Source: Saccharothrix syringae (GTDB taxonomy: Bacteria; Actinomycetota; Actinomycetes; Mycobacteriales; Pseudonocardiaceae). Taken from it: 64,000 nucleotides of DNA. This document shows positions 26,676 through 35,376 of the stretch, one piece after another. The stretch is taken from assembly GCF_009498035.1 (NCBI RefSeq), contig NZ_CP034550.1:2046001-2110000 (forward strand), read 5' to 3'. Each line of letters begins with the position of its first letter. Within the stretch, counting starts at the first letter, position 1. The position numbers were made by a program, and so were the translations under genes. The notes under the pieces are model-generated. The model saw only the letters and a program-made list of their open reading frames with translations. It was not told the DNA's origin and searched no databases.

Positions 26676-27815
26676 GTGTATTCACGCTGGGCAGATTCAG
26701 CGAGAACTCTGCAAGTCGGCGGCATTCCGGTTACCATCAAGCCGGACCGGACCCTGCGCGCCAAGGTAACGGACTCCTGCGGTCTGACCTGTACCTTCTG
26801 TCACAACGAAGGCACGCCGGTCACGGTCGACAATCGGGGTCGGAGCTCGCGCACTTTCCTTGCGTCGGGGCGTTCCGGGAGGTCGTCCATTTATCTCGGT
26901 CGCAATGGGGTGGATTTCCTCGCCGCGACGATGCGCGCGGACGAGGACCTGCGGCAGGCGCTGGAGTCGATGGCCGCCGGCCTGGATCTCGACGAGCTTC
27001 ACCTCACAGGCGGCGAGCCGACCCTGCACCCGACTATCGCCGACATCGTCGCACTGGGCGCAGCGGCCGGTTACCGCGTCTGCATGACCTCGAACGGTGA
27101 GAACGGCGAACGGGTGATGAGGGCCTGCGCGAAGGCGGGTCTCGACCGCGTCAACCTGAGCATCTTCGGGACGACCCCGGAGGAACTCGCCGAGGTCCAG
27201 GAAGAGCGCTTCCGGGACGTCCGCCTGGCTGCGAAGAAGATCGAGGCGCTGGAACGAACGATTGACGCTGCCTTGACGCACGGCGTGAGGGTCAGTGCGA
27301 ATATCGTCGTGCCCGATCGGACCCACATACCGCGGGTGCACCGCCTCTTCGAGGCGTACTCGGATCAACTCTCCATTCGCCTGCTGAACTCACTCGGCGA
27401 CGGCATGGAGTCCATCCGAAGCATCAACCAGGTGCTCGACGAACTCGGCGCCAGGCCGGTCGCGCACCACGCGACCGCTGGGGCATCCGGTTACCGGACG
27501 GAATATGTCCTGCCGAACGGGCGCACCGCCTACTTCAAGAAGATCCGTCCGACCAGGCTTTCAAAAACCTGTGCGACATGCCGCTTCCGTGACCCCGCCA
27601 CGTGCGAGGAAGGGTATTACGGGCTTCGTCTCTACCGATCCACCGACGGTCGCTACCTGACGGGTGTGTGCATCCAGCGGATGGACTTGTGTCTGCCGGT
27701 GGAGGAATTCGTGTCGAGCGCCCTGGCCGACGAGGTCCGCGAACTGAGGGAACGGGAACTCGCCGACCCCGAAGCGATACTCAACCACCTGAGCGTCGAA
27801 TTCGAGCAAGTCTAG
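26676..27815 (+). CDS. Radical SAM enzyme of the biosynthetic cluster
   Basis: 379 residues from GTG 26676, chosen because a GGGGGG ribosome site lies 6-7 bases upstream; a GTG at 26622 would add 18 residues. The radical SAM cluster is Cys35-X3-Cys39-X2-Cys42 ('CGLTCTFC'), followed by 'LHLTGGEPTLHP' for SAM. The fold is MoaA-like. A second Cys group near the C-terminus ('CATCRFRDPATC' and 'GVCIQ') may bind an auxiliary iron-sulfur cluster. It opens a run of eleven plus-strand genes, most overlapping or a few bases apart. The neighbours imply modification of a sugar or nucleoside core, but the reaction is not predictable. Confidence 0.85.
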   Translation: MYSRWADSARTLQVGGIPVTIKPDRTLRAKVTDSCGLTCTFCHNEGTPVTVDNRGRSSRTFLASGRSGRSSIYLGRNGVDFLAATMRADEDLRQALESMAAGLDLDELHLTGGEPTLHPTIADIVALGAAAGYRVCMTSNGENGERVMRACAKAGLDRVNLSIFGTTPEELAEVQEERFRDVRLAAKKIEALERTIDAALTHGVRVSANIVVPDRTHIPRVHRLFEAYSDQLSIRLLNSLGDGMESIRSINQVLDELGARPVAHHATAGASGYRTEYVLPNGRTAYFKKIRPTRLSKTCATCRFRDPATCEEGYYGLRLYRSTDGRYLTGVCIQRMDLCLPVEEFVSSALADEVRELRERELADPEAILNHLSVEFEQV

Positions 27816-27836
27816 AGCCTCGAGAGGGTTTGTTTA

Positions 27837-29195
27837 ATGTCCAGGAATGAAATCGCGGTCGTCGTCCTCGAGTACAATCGGCACAAGCGTCTGCAGTTGA
27901 TCCTCGAACGGCTGACCGAGCAGGACATCGGCCAGGACAGGTTCCGCGTCGTCGTCGTCGACAACGGTAGCGCCGAACCACTCCGCCCCGTCGTCGACGA
28001 CTACGCCTCCAAGCTCTCGATCGAGTACCTCCGCATCGAGAAGCCGGTGAGCAGGGGCAAGGCGAGGAACTGCGGCATCGAAGCTGTGCGAGAGCCTGCG
28101 GTGCTCATCCTCGACGGTGACACGCTGCCGGACCGGGACCTGGTGCGACGCCACCTCGAGGTGCTCGCCGACCCTGACGTCGCGGTGAGCCTCGGCTCAC
28201 GGCGAGAGCGCCGGGTCCGTTCCTTGACGACCCCGGTGCCGCTCGACCACGACTCGCCCACCACCTTCGCGGCGTTGCACGAGCAGGCGGAGCGTGATCT
28301 CCGGGTACCCGACATCGACCAGCCGGTGATCCAAGCCAACTTCCGCAGGATCGGCTACTTCTTCTTCTACAGCCACAACATCGCCGTGCGGACGGACATC
28401 GCCAAGGCGGCGGGGGGCTTCAACGAGGAGCTGGTCGGCTGGGGGTTGGAAGACCTCGAGTTCGGGTTCAGGATCCGGGAGGTGTTGTCCGGGGGGCAGA
28501 CGATGAAGTGGTCTCCGCAGGCGGGCTCGGTGCACGTCCCGCACCTGCGTGACTTCGTCAGGAACTTCGGCGACTTGAAGTCGAACCAGGAGAAGCTGCA
28601 CCAGAGCTACAAGTCGTTCCACTGGGAGGGGCACAAGTTCGCGACTCCGTTGCTCGAGTGTTTGCGCATCATGATGATCGAGGAACTCACCGAAGCGTTG
28701 CCGCACGACGCCGTCCTCCCGGAACTGCCGGAGATCGAACGTTGGGTGGGCGACGTCGAGTCGGGCGACTCGTGGCTTCTGGGAATCGGCAGGGTCGCTG
28801 GGTGGCGCGGTATTGCGCCGCAACTGCGCTCGTCTCTTGTGGACTGGCGTGATCCCGCCGTGCCGAGTTTCTGTGGCACGCAGTTCCTGCACCAGGACAA
28901 CACGTTCCGCAATGTGATCAACCTCGATGTGTGGCGCGCACTGCCTTGGCACCACGTGTCGGAGGCACTCGGCGAAGCCAGGCGCGTCTCGCAGTTTCCG
29001 ATCTTCGTGGCGACCGCGGCACACGACGCGAATGTCGCGGGCCTGGAGTCGAGCCCGGGCCTCGACCGGAGCGTGCCGCGGTTCGTCGAGGACGCCGAAT
29101 GGCTCGCGGCGGCCGTGCGCGACTTCGGTCTAGCGTGTGAAACCACGCGGACTGCGGAGGCGGTCGCGGTGCGGGTGCTTCCGGTCGGGTACTGA
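27837..29195 (+). CDS. Family 2-type (GT-A) glycosyltransferase
   Basis: 452 residues. Residues 1-260 are a GT-A fold: 'VVVLEYNRHKRLQLIL' at the start, a DXD-type 'LILDGDTLPD' near residue 90 for metal and nucleotide sugar, and the acceptor-base motif 'GWGLEDLEFGFR' near 200. The remaining ~190 residues do not match a domain I know. An AGAGGG ribosome site precedes the ATG. It is 21 bp after the radical SAM gene and 6 bp before an MFS transporter. It probably attaches a sugar to the cluster's product; donor and acceptor are not inferable. Confidence 0.85.
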   Translation: MSRNEIAVVVLEYNRHKRLQLILERLTEQDIGQDRFRVVVVDNGSAEPLRPVVDDYASKLSIEYLRIEKPVSRGKARNCGIEAVREPAVLILDGDTLPDRDLVRRHLEVLADPDVAVSLGSRRERRVRSLTTPVPLDHDSPTTFAALHEQAERDLRVPDIDQPVIQANFRRIGYFFFYSHNIAVRTDIAKAAGGFNEELVGWGLEDLEFGFRIREVLSGGQTMKWSPQAGSVHVPHLRDFVRNFGDLKSNQEKLHQSYKSFHWEGHKFATPLLECLRIMMIEELTEALPHDAVLPELPEIERWVGDVESGDSWLLGIGRVAGWRGIAPQLRSSLVDWRDPAVPSFCGTQFLHQDNTFRNVINLDVWRALPWHHVSEALGEARRVSQFPIFVATAAHDANVAGLESSPGLDRSVPRFVEDAEWLAAAVRDFGLACETTRTAEAVAVRVLPVGY

Positions 29196-29201
29196 CGAAC
29201 C

Positions 29202-30419
29202 ATGGCCGAGGTGCTGACACCGGCAGGGAAGAGGTCGTGGCCGTTCTACGTGGCGGGGTTCGTGGACTCCGTGGGCTCCGGTCTGTTCCTCCCTGTCTCC
29301 ATGCTCTACTTCATCCGAGTGGTGGGTCTGCCCGAGTGGCAGGTCGGCACCTTCATCGCGTTGTCGAGCGTGATCGCGCTCGTCGTGCCGGCATTGGTCG
29401 GATCGTTGATCGACCGGGTCGGGCCGCTGCGAATCATCGTCATCGGCCAAGTCCTGCAGGCAGTGGGAACGGCGGGCTACCTGCTGGTCGGCAGCCCGTT
29501 CGGGGTGCTGGTGGTGACGATGCTGTGCGCGGTCGGGCAGCGTGTGTTCTGGTCCTGTTTCTTCGGCCTGGGCGCTCAACTGGCGGGTGATGGCCCGAAG
29601 GAGAAGTGGTTCTCGGTCGCCTCGACCATGCAGGCCGGGGGCGCGGGCATAGGTGGACTTCTGGCGGCGTTGTTGTTCGTTTCCGACACCGCGGCCAGCT
29701 ACGTGCTCCTGATCGTGCTCAACGCCGCCAGCTTCGCCGTGTCGGCGGCGCTGCTACTCGTCATCCGGGTGGGCAAGACCGGCACATCTCTCGACACAGG
29801 CGATGGCGTATCCGGGAACGGGGGATACCGGCTGGTGCTCCGAGACCGGCGATACCTGCTGATCGTCGTACTCGGCACCGTCCTGGCGATTCCGAGCACT
29901 TTCTTCGCCTCGGGGCTTCCGGTCTACCTGACCCAGGAACTGGACGCGCCGTCGTGGATCAGCGGCGGGCTGTTGACGACGGTCACCGTGCTGATGGTTG
30001 CGTTGCAGATGCTGGCCGTGCGCGTGGTACGAGGCGTCCGGCACACCACCACACTGGCCATCTGCGCCTTCTTGTGGACGGCGTGGGCGATCGCGATGGC
30101 GGTGGCCTCGACCGTGGACGACTCCGTGCTGGTGGCGTTCCTGTTCGCGGTGACCGGCTTCTACATCGTGGCCGACCTGCTGCACGGACCGATCGTCAAC
30201 GCACTCGTCGAGGAGATCGCTCCTGGGGGGATGAAGGGCCGCTACCTGGCCTTCTTCCAGTATTCGTACAACTTCGCCGCAGTGCTGTCGCCGCTGTTGG
30301 TGGCGGCGTTCGCCTGGGGCCCCGCGCTGCCGTGGGGGATCTTCGCCGCGCTGAGTGGTGCTTCCGGCTTGCTCTTTCTGATGCTCAACGTGGGGGGACG
30401 TCGTGCCAGGAAACCTTGA
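29202..30419 (+). CDS. MFS transporter (exporter-like)
   Basis: 405 residues with about twelve membrane helices. The first reads 'FYVAGFVDSVGSGLFLPVSMLYF', and a loop with 'GSLIDRVGPLRI' matches the MFS motif A region between helices 2 and 3. It lies between the two glycosyltransferase genes, which suggests export of the product or self-protection. The end overlaps the next gene by 17 bp. Confidence 0.82.
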   Translation: MAEVLTPAGKRSWPFYVAGFVDSVGSGLFLPVSMLYFIRVVGLPEWQVGTFIALSSVIALVVPALVGSLIDRVGPLRIIVIGQVLQAVGTAGYLLVGSPFGVLVVTMLCAVGQRVFWSCFFGLGAQLAGDGPKEKWFSVASTMQAGGAGIGGLLAALLFVSDTAASYVLLIVLNAASFAVSAALLLVIRVGKTGTSLDTGDGVSGNGGYRLVLRDRRYLLIVVLGTVLAIPSTFFASGLPVYLTQELDAPSWISGGLLTTVTVLMVALQMLAVRVVRGVRHTTTLAICAFLWTAWAIAMAVASTVDDSVLVAFLFAVTGFYIVADLLHGPIVNALVEEIAPGGMKGRYLAFFQYSYNFAAVLSPLLVAAFAWGPALPWGIFAALSGASGLLFLMLNVGGRRARKP

Positions 30420-31737
30420 CGAACCACGACGCCGTCGTGCGCTGGTGTATTGCACCTTCGACGGTGTGGCCAATCTCTATCACGGGATCGGAACACAGAC
30501 CAGGTACCTGATCTCCTGTCTGGGTGGTCACCGCGCCGAACTCGTTGACGCGGTAGGGGAGTTCGACGTGCACCTGCTGGTACCGGACGCGAGCTACTCG
30601 CGTCCCGGTTACGCGGTGGACGAAGCGATGCTCGCCGCCAACCGCTTGCGGGTCGAAGCAGCGGACATCACGTTGTGGGAGCTCGCCCACGACGACTCAC
30701 GGCTGTTCCACATCGACAAATGGCACCAGGTGTCCGCCGAGGCGGCCAGGGTCGTCAGTGTCCTCGCGGAGCGCTACGACGAGGTGCTGGTGGTCGCTGT
30801 CGACGCCATCTACTGCGTGGTGGGCGACCACCTGGACCGGCTCCTGACCCCAGGCCAGTGGGAGCGGACGTCGCTGGTCTACACGCTCTACAGCAGTTCC
30901 CGTATCCCGGGCACCACTCAGGAGCCGGGACGCGACGAGGGCGAGCTCGCCGCGGTGATGCGGGCGAACACCGACCCGAGGGTGTTCTTCGCCGATGTAG
31001 GCACCTATTTCTCCGCGCATCTGGTGGAGGACTTCGGGCTCGACCCCACGCGGCTGCGCCCGTTCATCCAGGCGCTGAGCCTGGACGACCCTGAGCTGCA
31101 GCGACGTGATCGCGCCGAAGCGCTCGAAGAGGTCCGGTCCTGGAACATCCCGCTGGACCGGCCGATCGTGCTGTCGATGGGCCGCGCGGATCCGATCAAA
31201 GGACTGGATCGGGCGATCAGGGCGGTGACCCCGCTGCGCGAACGGCTCCACTTTGTACTCATCGCGGCGCCGTACACACCCGAGGACGCCGAGATCCGCA
31301 AGTACCGGACGCTTCTGGCCGAGTCGGGCCTGCGGCACACGCTGGTCCCCAGGTTCGACAGAACTCTGCCGCGTAGCCTGTGCTCGTTGCATGAGACGGC
31401 TGCGGTGCTGTCCGCATCACTCGGCGAACCGTGCGGACAAGTGCCCCAGGAGGCGGCGCTCTGGGCGCAGGGCGGCGGCCCGGTCGTGATCGTGCCCGAC
31501 GAAGGTGGCCTTGCGGCGCAGATCATCCCGGGCACGACCGGGTTCGTGTTCCCCCAGGGCGACATCGGGGCGATGACCCGCATGGTCGAGACCGTTCTGG
31601 ACCAGACACCCGAGGAACGGGATCGGATGCGCGCGGCAGCGACGCGGAAGGTCCTGCAGGAACGCGACTTCACTCGGTCGCTGGGCACGTTCCTGAAATC
31701 GGTGTGGGGTGTTCGACAGGCGGTGTCGCATGGCTGA
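30403..31737 (+). CDS. GT-B glycosyltransferase (family 4-like)
   Basis: 444 residues. The second Rossmann domain starts with 'RPIVLSMGRADPIKGLDRAI' near 260, the typical nucleotide-sugar side of family 4 enzymes. It is followed by 'SASLGEPCGQVPQEAALWAQGGGPVVIVPDEGG', broken here by the family's E-x7-E-like site. The N-terminal acceptor domain includes 'YHGIGTQTRYLISCL'. The GTG start overlaps the MFS gene, and the stop overlaps the SDR gene by 8 bp. It is the second glycosyltransferase of the cluster, so the product may carry two sugars or a disaccharide. Confidence 0.82.
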   Translation: MPGNLDEPRRRRALVYCTFDGVANLYHGIGTQTRYLISCLGGHRAELVDAVGEFDVHLLVPDASYSRPGYAVDEAMLAANRLRVEAADITLWELAHDDSRLFHIDKWHQVSAEAARVVSVLAERYDEVLVVAVDAIYCVVGDHLDRLLTPGQWERTSLVYTLYSSSRIPGTTQEPGRDEGELAAVMRANTDPRVFFADVGTYFSAHLVEDFGLDPTRLRPFIQALSLDDPELQRRDRAEALEEVRSWNIPLDRPIVLSMGRADPIKGLDRAIRAVTPLRERLHFVLIAAPYTPEDAEIRKYRTLLAESGLRHTLVPRFDRTLPRSLCSLHETAAVLSASLGEPCGQVPQEAALWAQGGGPVVIVPDEGGLAAQIIPGTTGFVFPQGDIGAMTRMVETVLDQTPEERDRMRAAATRKVLQERDFTRSLGTFLKSVWGVRQAVSHG

Positions 31738-32704
31738 GTCGACGGTGTTGGTCGTGGGCGGAGCCGGGTTCATCGGCACGAACCTCGTCCGCTATTGGCT
31801 GGACGAGCACCCTCGGGACCGGGTCATCTCGCTGACCAGTCCGCGGCACCGCAAGCACGCGCACGACTCCGCTGTGAACGTCGAGTGCGAGCTGGACAAT
31901 CCTGTCCGCATCCGAGAGGTCCTGTCCGAGCACGACGTCGACACGGTGATCAACTGTGGTGGTTGGTCGGACAACGCCAGGGCGGTACGTGATCCGCTGG
32001 GCTGTTTCCGCGCCAACGTGGCCGACTGCGTGAACGTTCTGGAGGCTTGCCGCACCAGCGGTGTGCGCCGGTATCACCAGGTCTCCTCCGCGGAGGTCTA
32101 CGGAGACATCGACGACCGGGCCACCGCGGACGTCGACGAGTCGGCGGCGCAGCGCCCGTTCACCCCGTACAGTTCGACGAAGGCGGCCGCGGACCACCTA
32201 GCTCTCGCGTATGGCCGGACCTACCGGTTCGACGTGACGATCACGTTGTCCTCAAACAACTACGGGCCGGCCCAGCTACCGGAGAAGTTGATCCCCCGCT
32301 TTGTGATCCGGGCACTGCTGGGGCAACAGCTCCCGATCTTCGACTCACCGGGGTCGAGCAGGGAGTGGTTGCACGTCAAGGATCACTGCCGCGCGATCGA
32401 CCACATTCTCGCTCATGGCACCCCGGGACAGCGGTACAACGTCGGCAGTGGGGAGAGCGCGGATGCGCATCAGATCGCGGACCTGATCCTCGACTACCTC
32501 GGCCTGCCTACGGCTTTGAAGACCCTCGTGCCCTCGCGGCCTGTGCTGTTGCGCCGCACGGGTGTGGACTCGGGCAAGCTCCGCACCGAGGTCGGCTGGC
32601 GACCGGAGAAGCACTTCGCGACCGCCCTCAAGGAAACGATCGAGTGGTACGTCGACAATCGCACGTGGTGGCTTCCCCACGTCGACCTCGTGGGGGCTCG
32701 ATGA
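31730..32704 (+). CDS. RmlB-like extended SDR, lacking the dehydratase Asp
   Basis: 324 residues. NAD-binding 'GGAGFIGTNLVRYWL' is at the start and the catalytic 'YSSTK' is present. Strong similarity to dTDP-glucose 4,6-dehydratase appears in 'SSNNYGPAQLPEKLIPRFVIRALLGQQLPIFD' (spread over ~175-206) and 'REWLHVKDHCRAI'. However, the active-site segment that reads T-D-E-V-Y-G in RmlB is S-A-E-V-Y-G here. The Asp used for water elimination is gone, so a 4-epimerase, decarboxylase or altered dehydratase is possible. ATG 31730 is preferred to an earlier in-frame ATG at 31709. Confidence 0.82.
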   Translation: MAESTVLVVGGAGFIGTNLVRYWLDEHPRDRVISLTSPRHRKHAHDSAVNVECELDNPVRIREVLSEHDVDTVINCGGWSDNARAVRDPLGCFRANVADCVNVLEACRTSGVRRYHQVSSAEVYGDIDDRATADVDESAAQRPFTPYSSTKAAADHLALAYGRTYRFDVTITLSSNNYGPAQLPEKLIPRFVIRALLGQQLPIFDSPGSSREWLHVKDHCRAIDHILAHGTPGQRYNVGSGESADAHQIADLILDYLGLPTALKTLVPSRPVLLRRTGVDSGKLRTEVGWRPEKHFATALKETIEWYVDNRTWWLPHVDLVGAR

Positions 32705-32740
32705 TGATGGCTCGGCTCACTGGCAAGGGGGTGTCCGACG

Positions 32741-33916
32741 TTGGCTGACACCTCACAGCGCGAGCGCATCGCCGCCTTCGATCCGGCGTACTGGTCGCTG
32801 GCTGCCGTGTTTCTCTTCAACGGCTTCCAATTCAGCACCTGGATCAGCCGGGTTCCGGCCCTGACCGACCAGATCGGCGCAGACGTCGGGGGTATCGGCC
32901 TCGCGCTCACCATCTCGGGTGCGGGGATGCTGGTCGCCACGCCGTTCGCACCTGGCCTCTGTGGGTGGCTGGGTCTGCGACGGGCGGTCGTCGTTCCCGC
33001 GCTGATCGCCGTGCTGCTGCTGCCGGTGGCCGGGCTGACCCGGTCCGTGGTTCAGCTGTCCTGCGTCTTGTTCTTGATGAGCGCTTGCATCGCAGTAATG
33101 AACGTGGCGAGTAACCTGAGCGGTCTGGCGCTGGCCCGTCGGCTCGGCCGACAGGTGATGCCGTTCTTCTACGGGGTAGCCGGGCTCGCGGGGCTCGGTG
33201 GCGCCGCAGTGGCCTCTGTGCTGTCCGGCGCGGGGTGGTCACCCCTAGCGCACTTCTCGGCCGCCGCGGCGCTCATGGCGCCCGTGTTGCTCATCGCCTC
33301 CCGCTTCCTACCGGTCGAGGAGTCGGCGGAGCAGGACCGCACGCCTCACGTCCGGGGACTACCTGTGCGTCGTTTCGCGGGGTACGCGATCGCGGCCTTC
33401 GTGATCACCTTGGCGGAGTCCACGACGCTCGACTGGTTCGGACTGCTGCTCACCCGTGAACGCGGAGTGACGGAGGCAGCGACCGCTGCGGGCCTCGCGG
33501 TGTTCTCCCTGTCGATCGCCGGGTTGCGGTTGGTCGGCTCATGGGTCGAGGCGGCCGTGCCGGTCAGGGGCCTGCTGGTCGTCGGAGCCGCGTTGGCGGC
33601 GTCGGGGATGACCCTGCTGGCCGTCGGCCTGGTGCCCGGATCGGTGTACGTGGTCTACGTGCTGGTCGGCGCCGGACTGGCCTACCTGTACCCGGCGGTC
33701 GTCGGACAGGTCGGCAGGAACGACCCGCAGGCGGCTCGGACGAACATGGCGGTCGTAGCCTGGGCTAATTCGCTGGGTTACGCGGTCGGTCCGATCGTGG
33801 TCGGAGCGGTCGCCATGGGGTGGTCCATTCCGATCGCGATCATGATGGTCGCCGCACTGCTGATGGGCGGCGTGCTGCTCGCCGTGTCGACGGCGGTGGG
33901 GAGATCGGTGAAGTGA
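32741..33916 (+). CDS. MFS transporter
   Basis: 391 residues, about twelve hydrophobic segments, starting with TTG at 32741 behind a GGGGG ribosome site. It resembles the fucose-permease/YbjJ-like MFS group ('FNGFQFSTWISRVPALTDQIGA' region, residues 28-49). It is the second transporter of the cluster. The stop overlaps the DUF402 gene in GTGA. Confidence 0.8.
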   Translation: MADTSQRERIAAFDPAYWSLAAVFLFNGFQFSTWISRVPALTDQIGADVGGIGLALTISGAGMLVATPFAPGLCGWLGLRRAVVVPALIAVLLLPVAGLTRSVVQLSCVLFLMSACIAVMNVASNLSGLALARRLGRQVMPFFYGVAGLAGLGGAAVASVLSGAGWSPLAHFSAAAALMAPVLLIASRFLPVEESAEQDRTPHVRGLPVRRFAGYAIAAFVITLAESTTLDWFGLLLTRERGVTEAATAAGLAVFSLSIAGLRLVGSWVEAAVPVRGLLVVGAALAASGMTLLAVGLVPGSVYVVYVLVGAGLAYLYPAVVGQVGRNDPQAARTNMAVVAWANSLGYAVGPIVVGAVAMGWSIPIAIMMVAALLMGGVLLAVSTAVGRSVK

Positions 33917-34413
33917 TACACGGACCACGAACGAGCTTGCTCGACACCGCCACGGGGCGGTACCGGACCCCACGCGGACGCGTGGCGGCGATCGACCGGT
34001 TCGAACCGCGCGGAAGCGTCCTGTACTTCGCCGCACCGGAGGTGGACAACCCTCGTCTGCGCTCGCTCGAGTGCTGGGTGCTCCCACACCGGAGTCTCCG
34101 CGTCCTCCGCTGGGAACTGCTGGATCCCGCGACAGCCACCGAAGCGGATTTCGACTACTACATCGACTTCTGCCGGATCGACACCTTCCCGGGCAGGGTC
34201 GAGATGACCGATGACTACCTCGACGTGAAAGTGTGGCACGGGAAACGGCTCTCGGTGGCCGACGTGGACGAACTGCTCGCCGCGGTCGCTGCGGGGTTCA
34301 TCGGGTCCGACGAAGCACAACGTGTCATCGAGTCAGCTTTCGAGGTCGCAGTGGCGGTGACCGCCGCTGGTTTCCTCGTGCCCGAGTGGCTGGCGCAGGA
34401 GGGAGGGAAGTGA
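33913..34413 (+). CDS. DUF402 (FomD-like) nucleotide hydrolase
   Basis: 166 residues. The DUF402 signature is present: 'LECWVLPHRSLRVLRWEL', 'DFDYYIDFCRID' with the conserved Tyr/Asp, 'DDYLDVKVW', and 'VDELLAAVAAGFI'. The best-known member, FomD of fosfomycin synthesis, hydrolyses a CMP-phosphonate to release CMP; other members are nucleoside phosphatases. Next to a cytidine deaminase this points to a nucleotide-linked intermediate. The GTG start lies in the MFS stop and the stop lies in the deaminase start, so translation is coupled on both sides. Confidence 0.78.
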   Translation: MIHGPRTSLLDTATGRYRTPRGRVAAIDRFEPRGSVLYFAAPEVDNPRLRSLECWVLPHRSLRVLRWELLDPATATEADFDYYIDFCRIDTFPGRVEMTDDYLDVKVWHGKRLSVADVDELLAAVAAGFIGSDEAQRVIESAFEVAVAVTAAGFLVPEWLAQEGGK

Positions 34414-34853
34414 TTGTCGTGATGGAAATCCTCGAGAAGTTGCGGTCCATCGCCGTCGACACCGCGCGAAACGCATACGTGCCCTATTCCGAGTTCCCGG
34501 TGGGTGCGGCTGCGGCGACGTCGACCGGCGAGATCTACCGCGGGTGCAACATCGAGAACGCCTCGTTCGGCATGACGTTGTGCGCCGAGGCGTCGCTCAT
34601 CGGCTCCCTCGTGAGCAACGGCGGCGAGGGGATCGAGGTGATCTCCTGCCGCACCGTGGCCGGTGTCGCCCTGGCGCCGTGCGGCCGCTGTCGACAGATG
34701 ATCATGGAGATCGCCGGGCCGGCCTGCCTGGTCGATCTCGGCGAGGAGTTGGTCAGACTGGACACGCTGCTTCCCGTCGCGTTCACCGGGCGGGACATGG
34801 ACATCGAGACGACGCTCAAGAACGGAAAATGGAACCCGTCCAATGGCAATTGA
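34410..34853 (+). CDS. Cytidine deaminase-like protein
   Basis: 147 residues from the GTGA-coupled GTG (ATG 34422 is an alternative). Zinc-deaminase motifs are complete: 'NIENASFGMTLCAEA' (Cys ligand and catalytic Glu) and 'LAPCGRCRQ' with the two further Cys ligands. The family converts cytidine or deoxycytidine to uridine; relatives such as blasticidin S deaminase give resistance to cytosine antibiotics. Inside a biosynthetic cluster it could act on a cytosine nucleoside intermediate, recycle released CMP, or protect the producer. It overlaps the CYTH gene by 11 bp. Confidence 0.86.
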   Translation: MIVVMEILEKLRSIAVDTARNAYVPYSEFPVGAAAATSTGEIYRGCNIENASFGMTLCAEASLIGSLVSNGGEGIEVISCRTVAGVALAPCGRCRQMIMEIAGPACLVDLGEELVRLDTLLPVAFTGRDMDIETTLKNGKWNPSNGN

Positions 34854-35376
34854 GTTCGAAGCAAAAGTGCTCGACGTAGATCCCGTCGCGAGCGAGCAAC
34901 TGATCCTCGCCCGTGGCGGGGTCAAAGTGGGTGACCGGCTGTTGCGGCGCTTCGTCTACGACATCCAGCCGGGCGACCAGTCGCGCTGGGTGCGCCTGCG
35001 CGACACCGGTGACGAGATCACGCTGACCGTGAAAGAGATCCGGTCGGACGCCATCGGCGGAACCATCGAAACGGAAGTCGTGGTGGACGACTTCGACAAG
35101 ACGAACGAACTTCTGGGTAAACTCGGATACGCGCCGAAGTCGTATCAGGAAAATCGCCGATCCAGCTTCACGCTCGACGAGGCCCGGCTTGAGATCGACC
35201 ACTGGCCGCTCATTGCTCCGTATCTGGAGATCGAGGCGGATTCAGCGGAAGAGGTCAAACGCGTGGCCACAGCGCTAGGCTACGACGAATCCGAGTTGAC
35301 CACTGAGAACACTGTCGCGGTGTACGCCCGCTATGGCATCGATCTCGCCACTCTCGCCGAGGTCCGGTTTGAGTGA
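34843..35376 (+). CDS. CYTH-domain protein (class IV adenylate cyclase / triphosphatase family)
   Basis: 177 residues. The N-terminal 'EFEAKVLDVD' is the ExExK tunnel motif of CYTH enzymes, followed by 'SRWVRLRD', 'ITLTVKE', 'YQENRRSSF' and 'LEIDHWPLIAPYLEIEA', all characteristic basic/acidic strands. Known CYTH proteins are class IV adenylate cyclases, thiamine triphosphatases and inorganic triphosphatases, all acting on triphosphates. In this cluster a triphosphate-handling step on a nucleotide or sugar is more likely than cAMP signalling. That is inferred. Confidence 0.83.
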   Translation: MAIEFEAKVLDVDPVASEQLILARGGVKVGDRLLRRFVYDIQPGDQSRWVRLRDTGDEITLTVKEIRSDAIGGTIETEVVVDDFDKTNELLGKLGYAPKSYQENRRSSFTLDEARLEIDHWPLIAPYLEIEADSAEEVKRVATALGYDESELTTENTVAVYARYGIDLATLAEVRFE

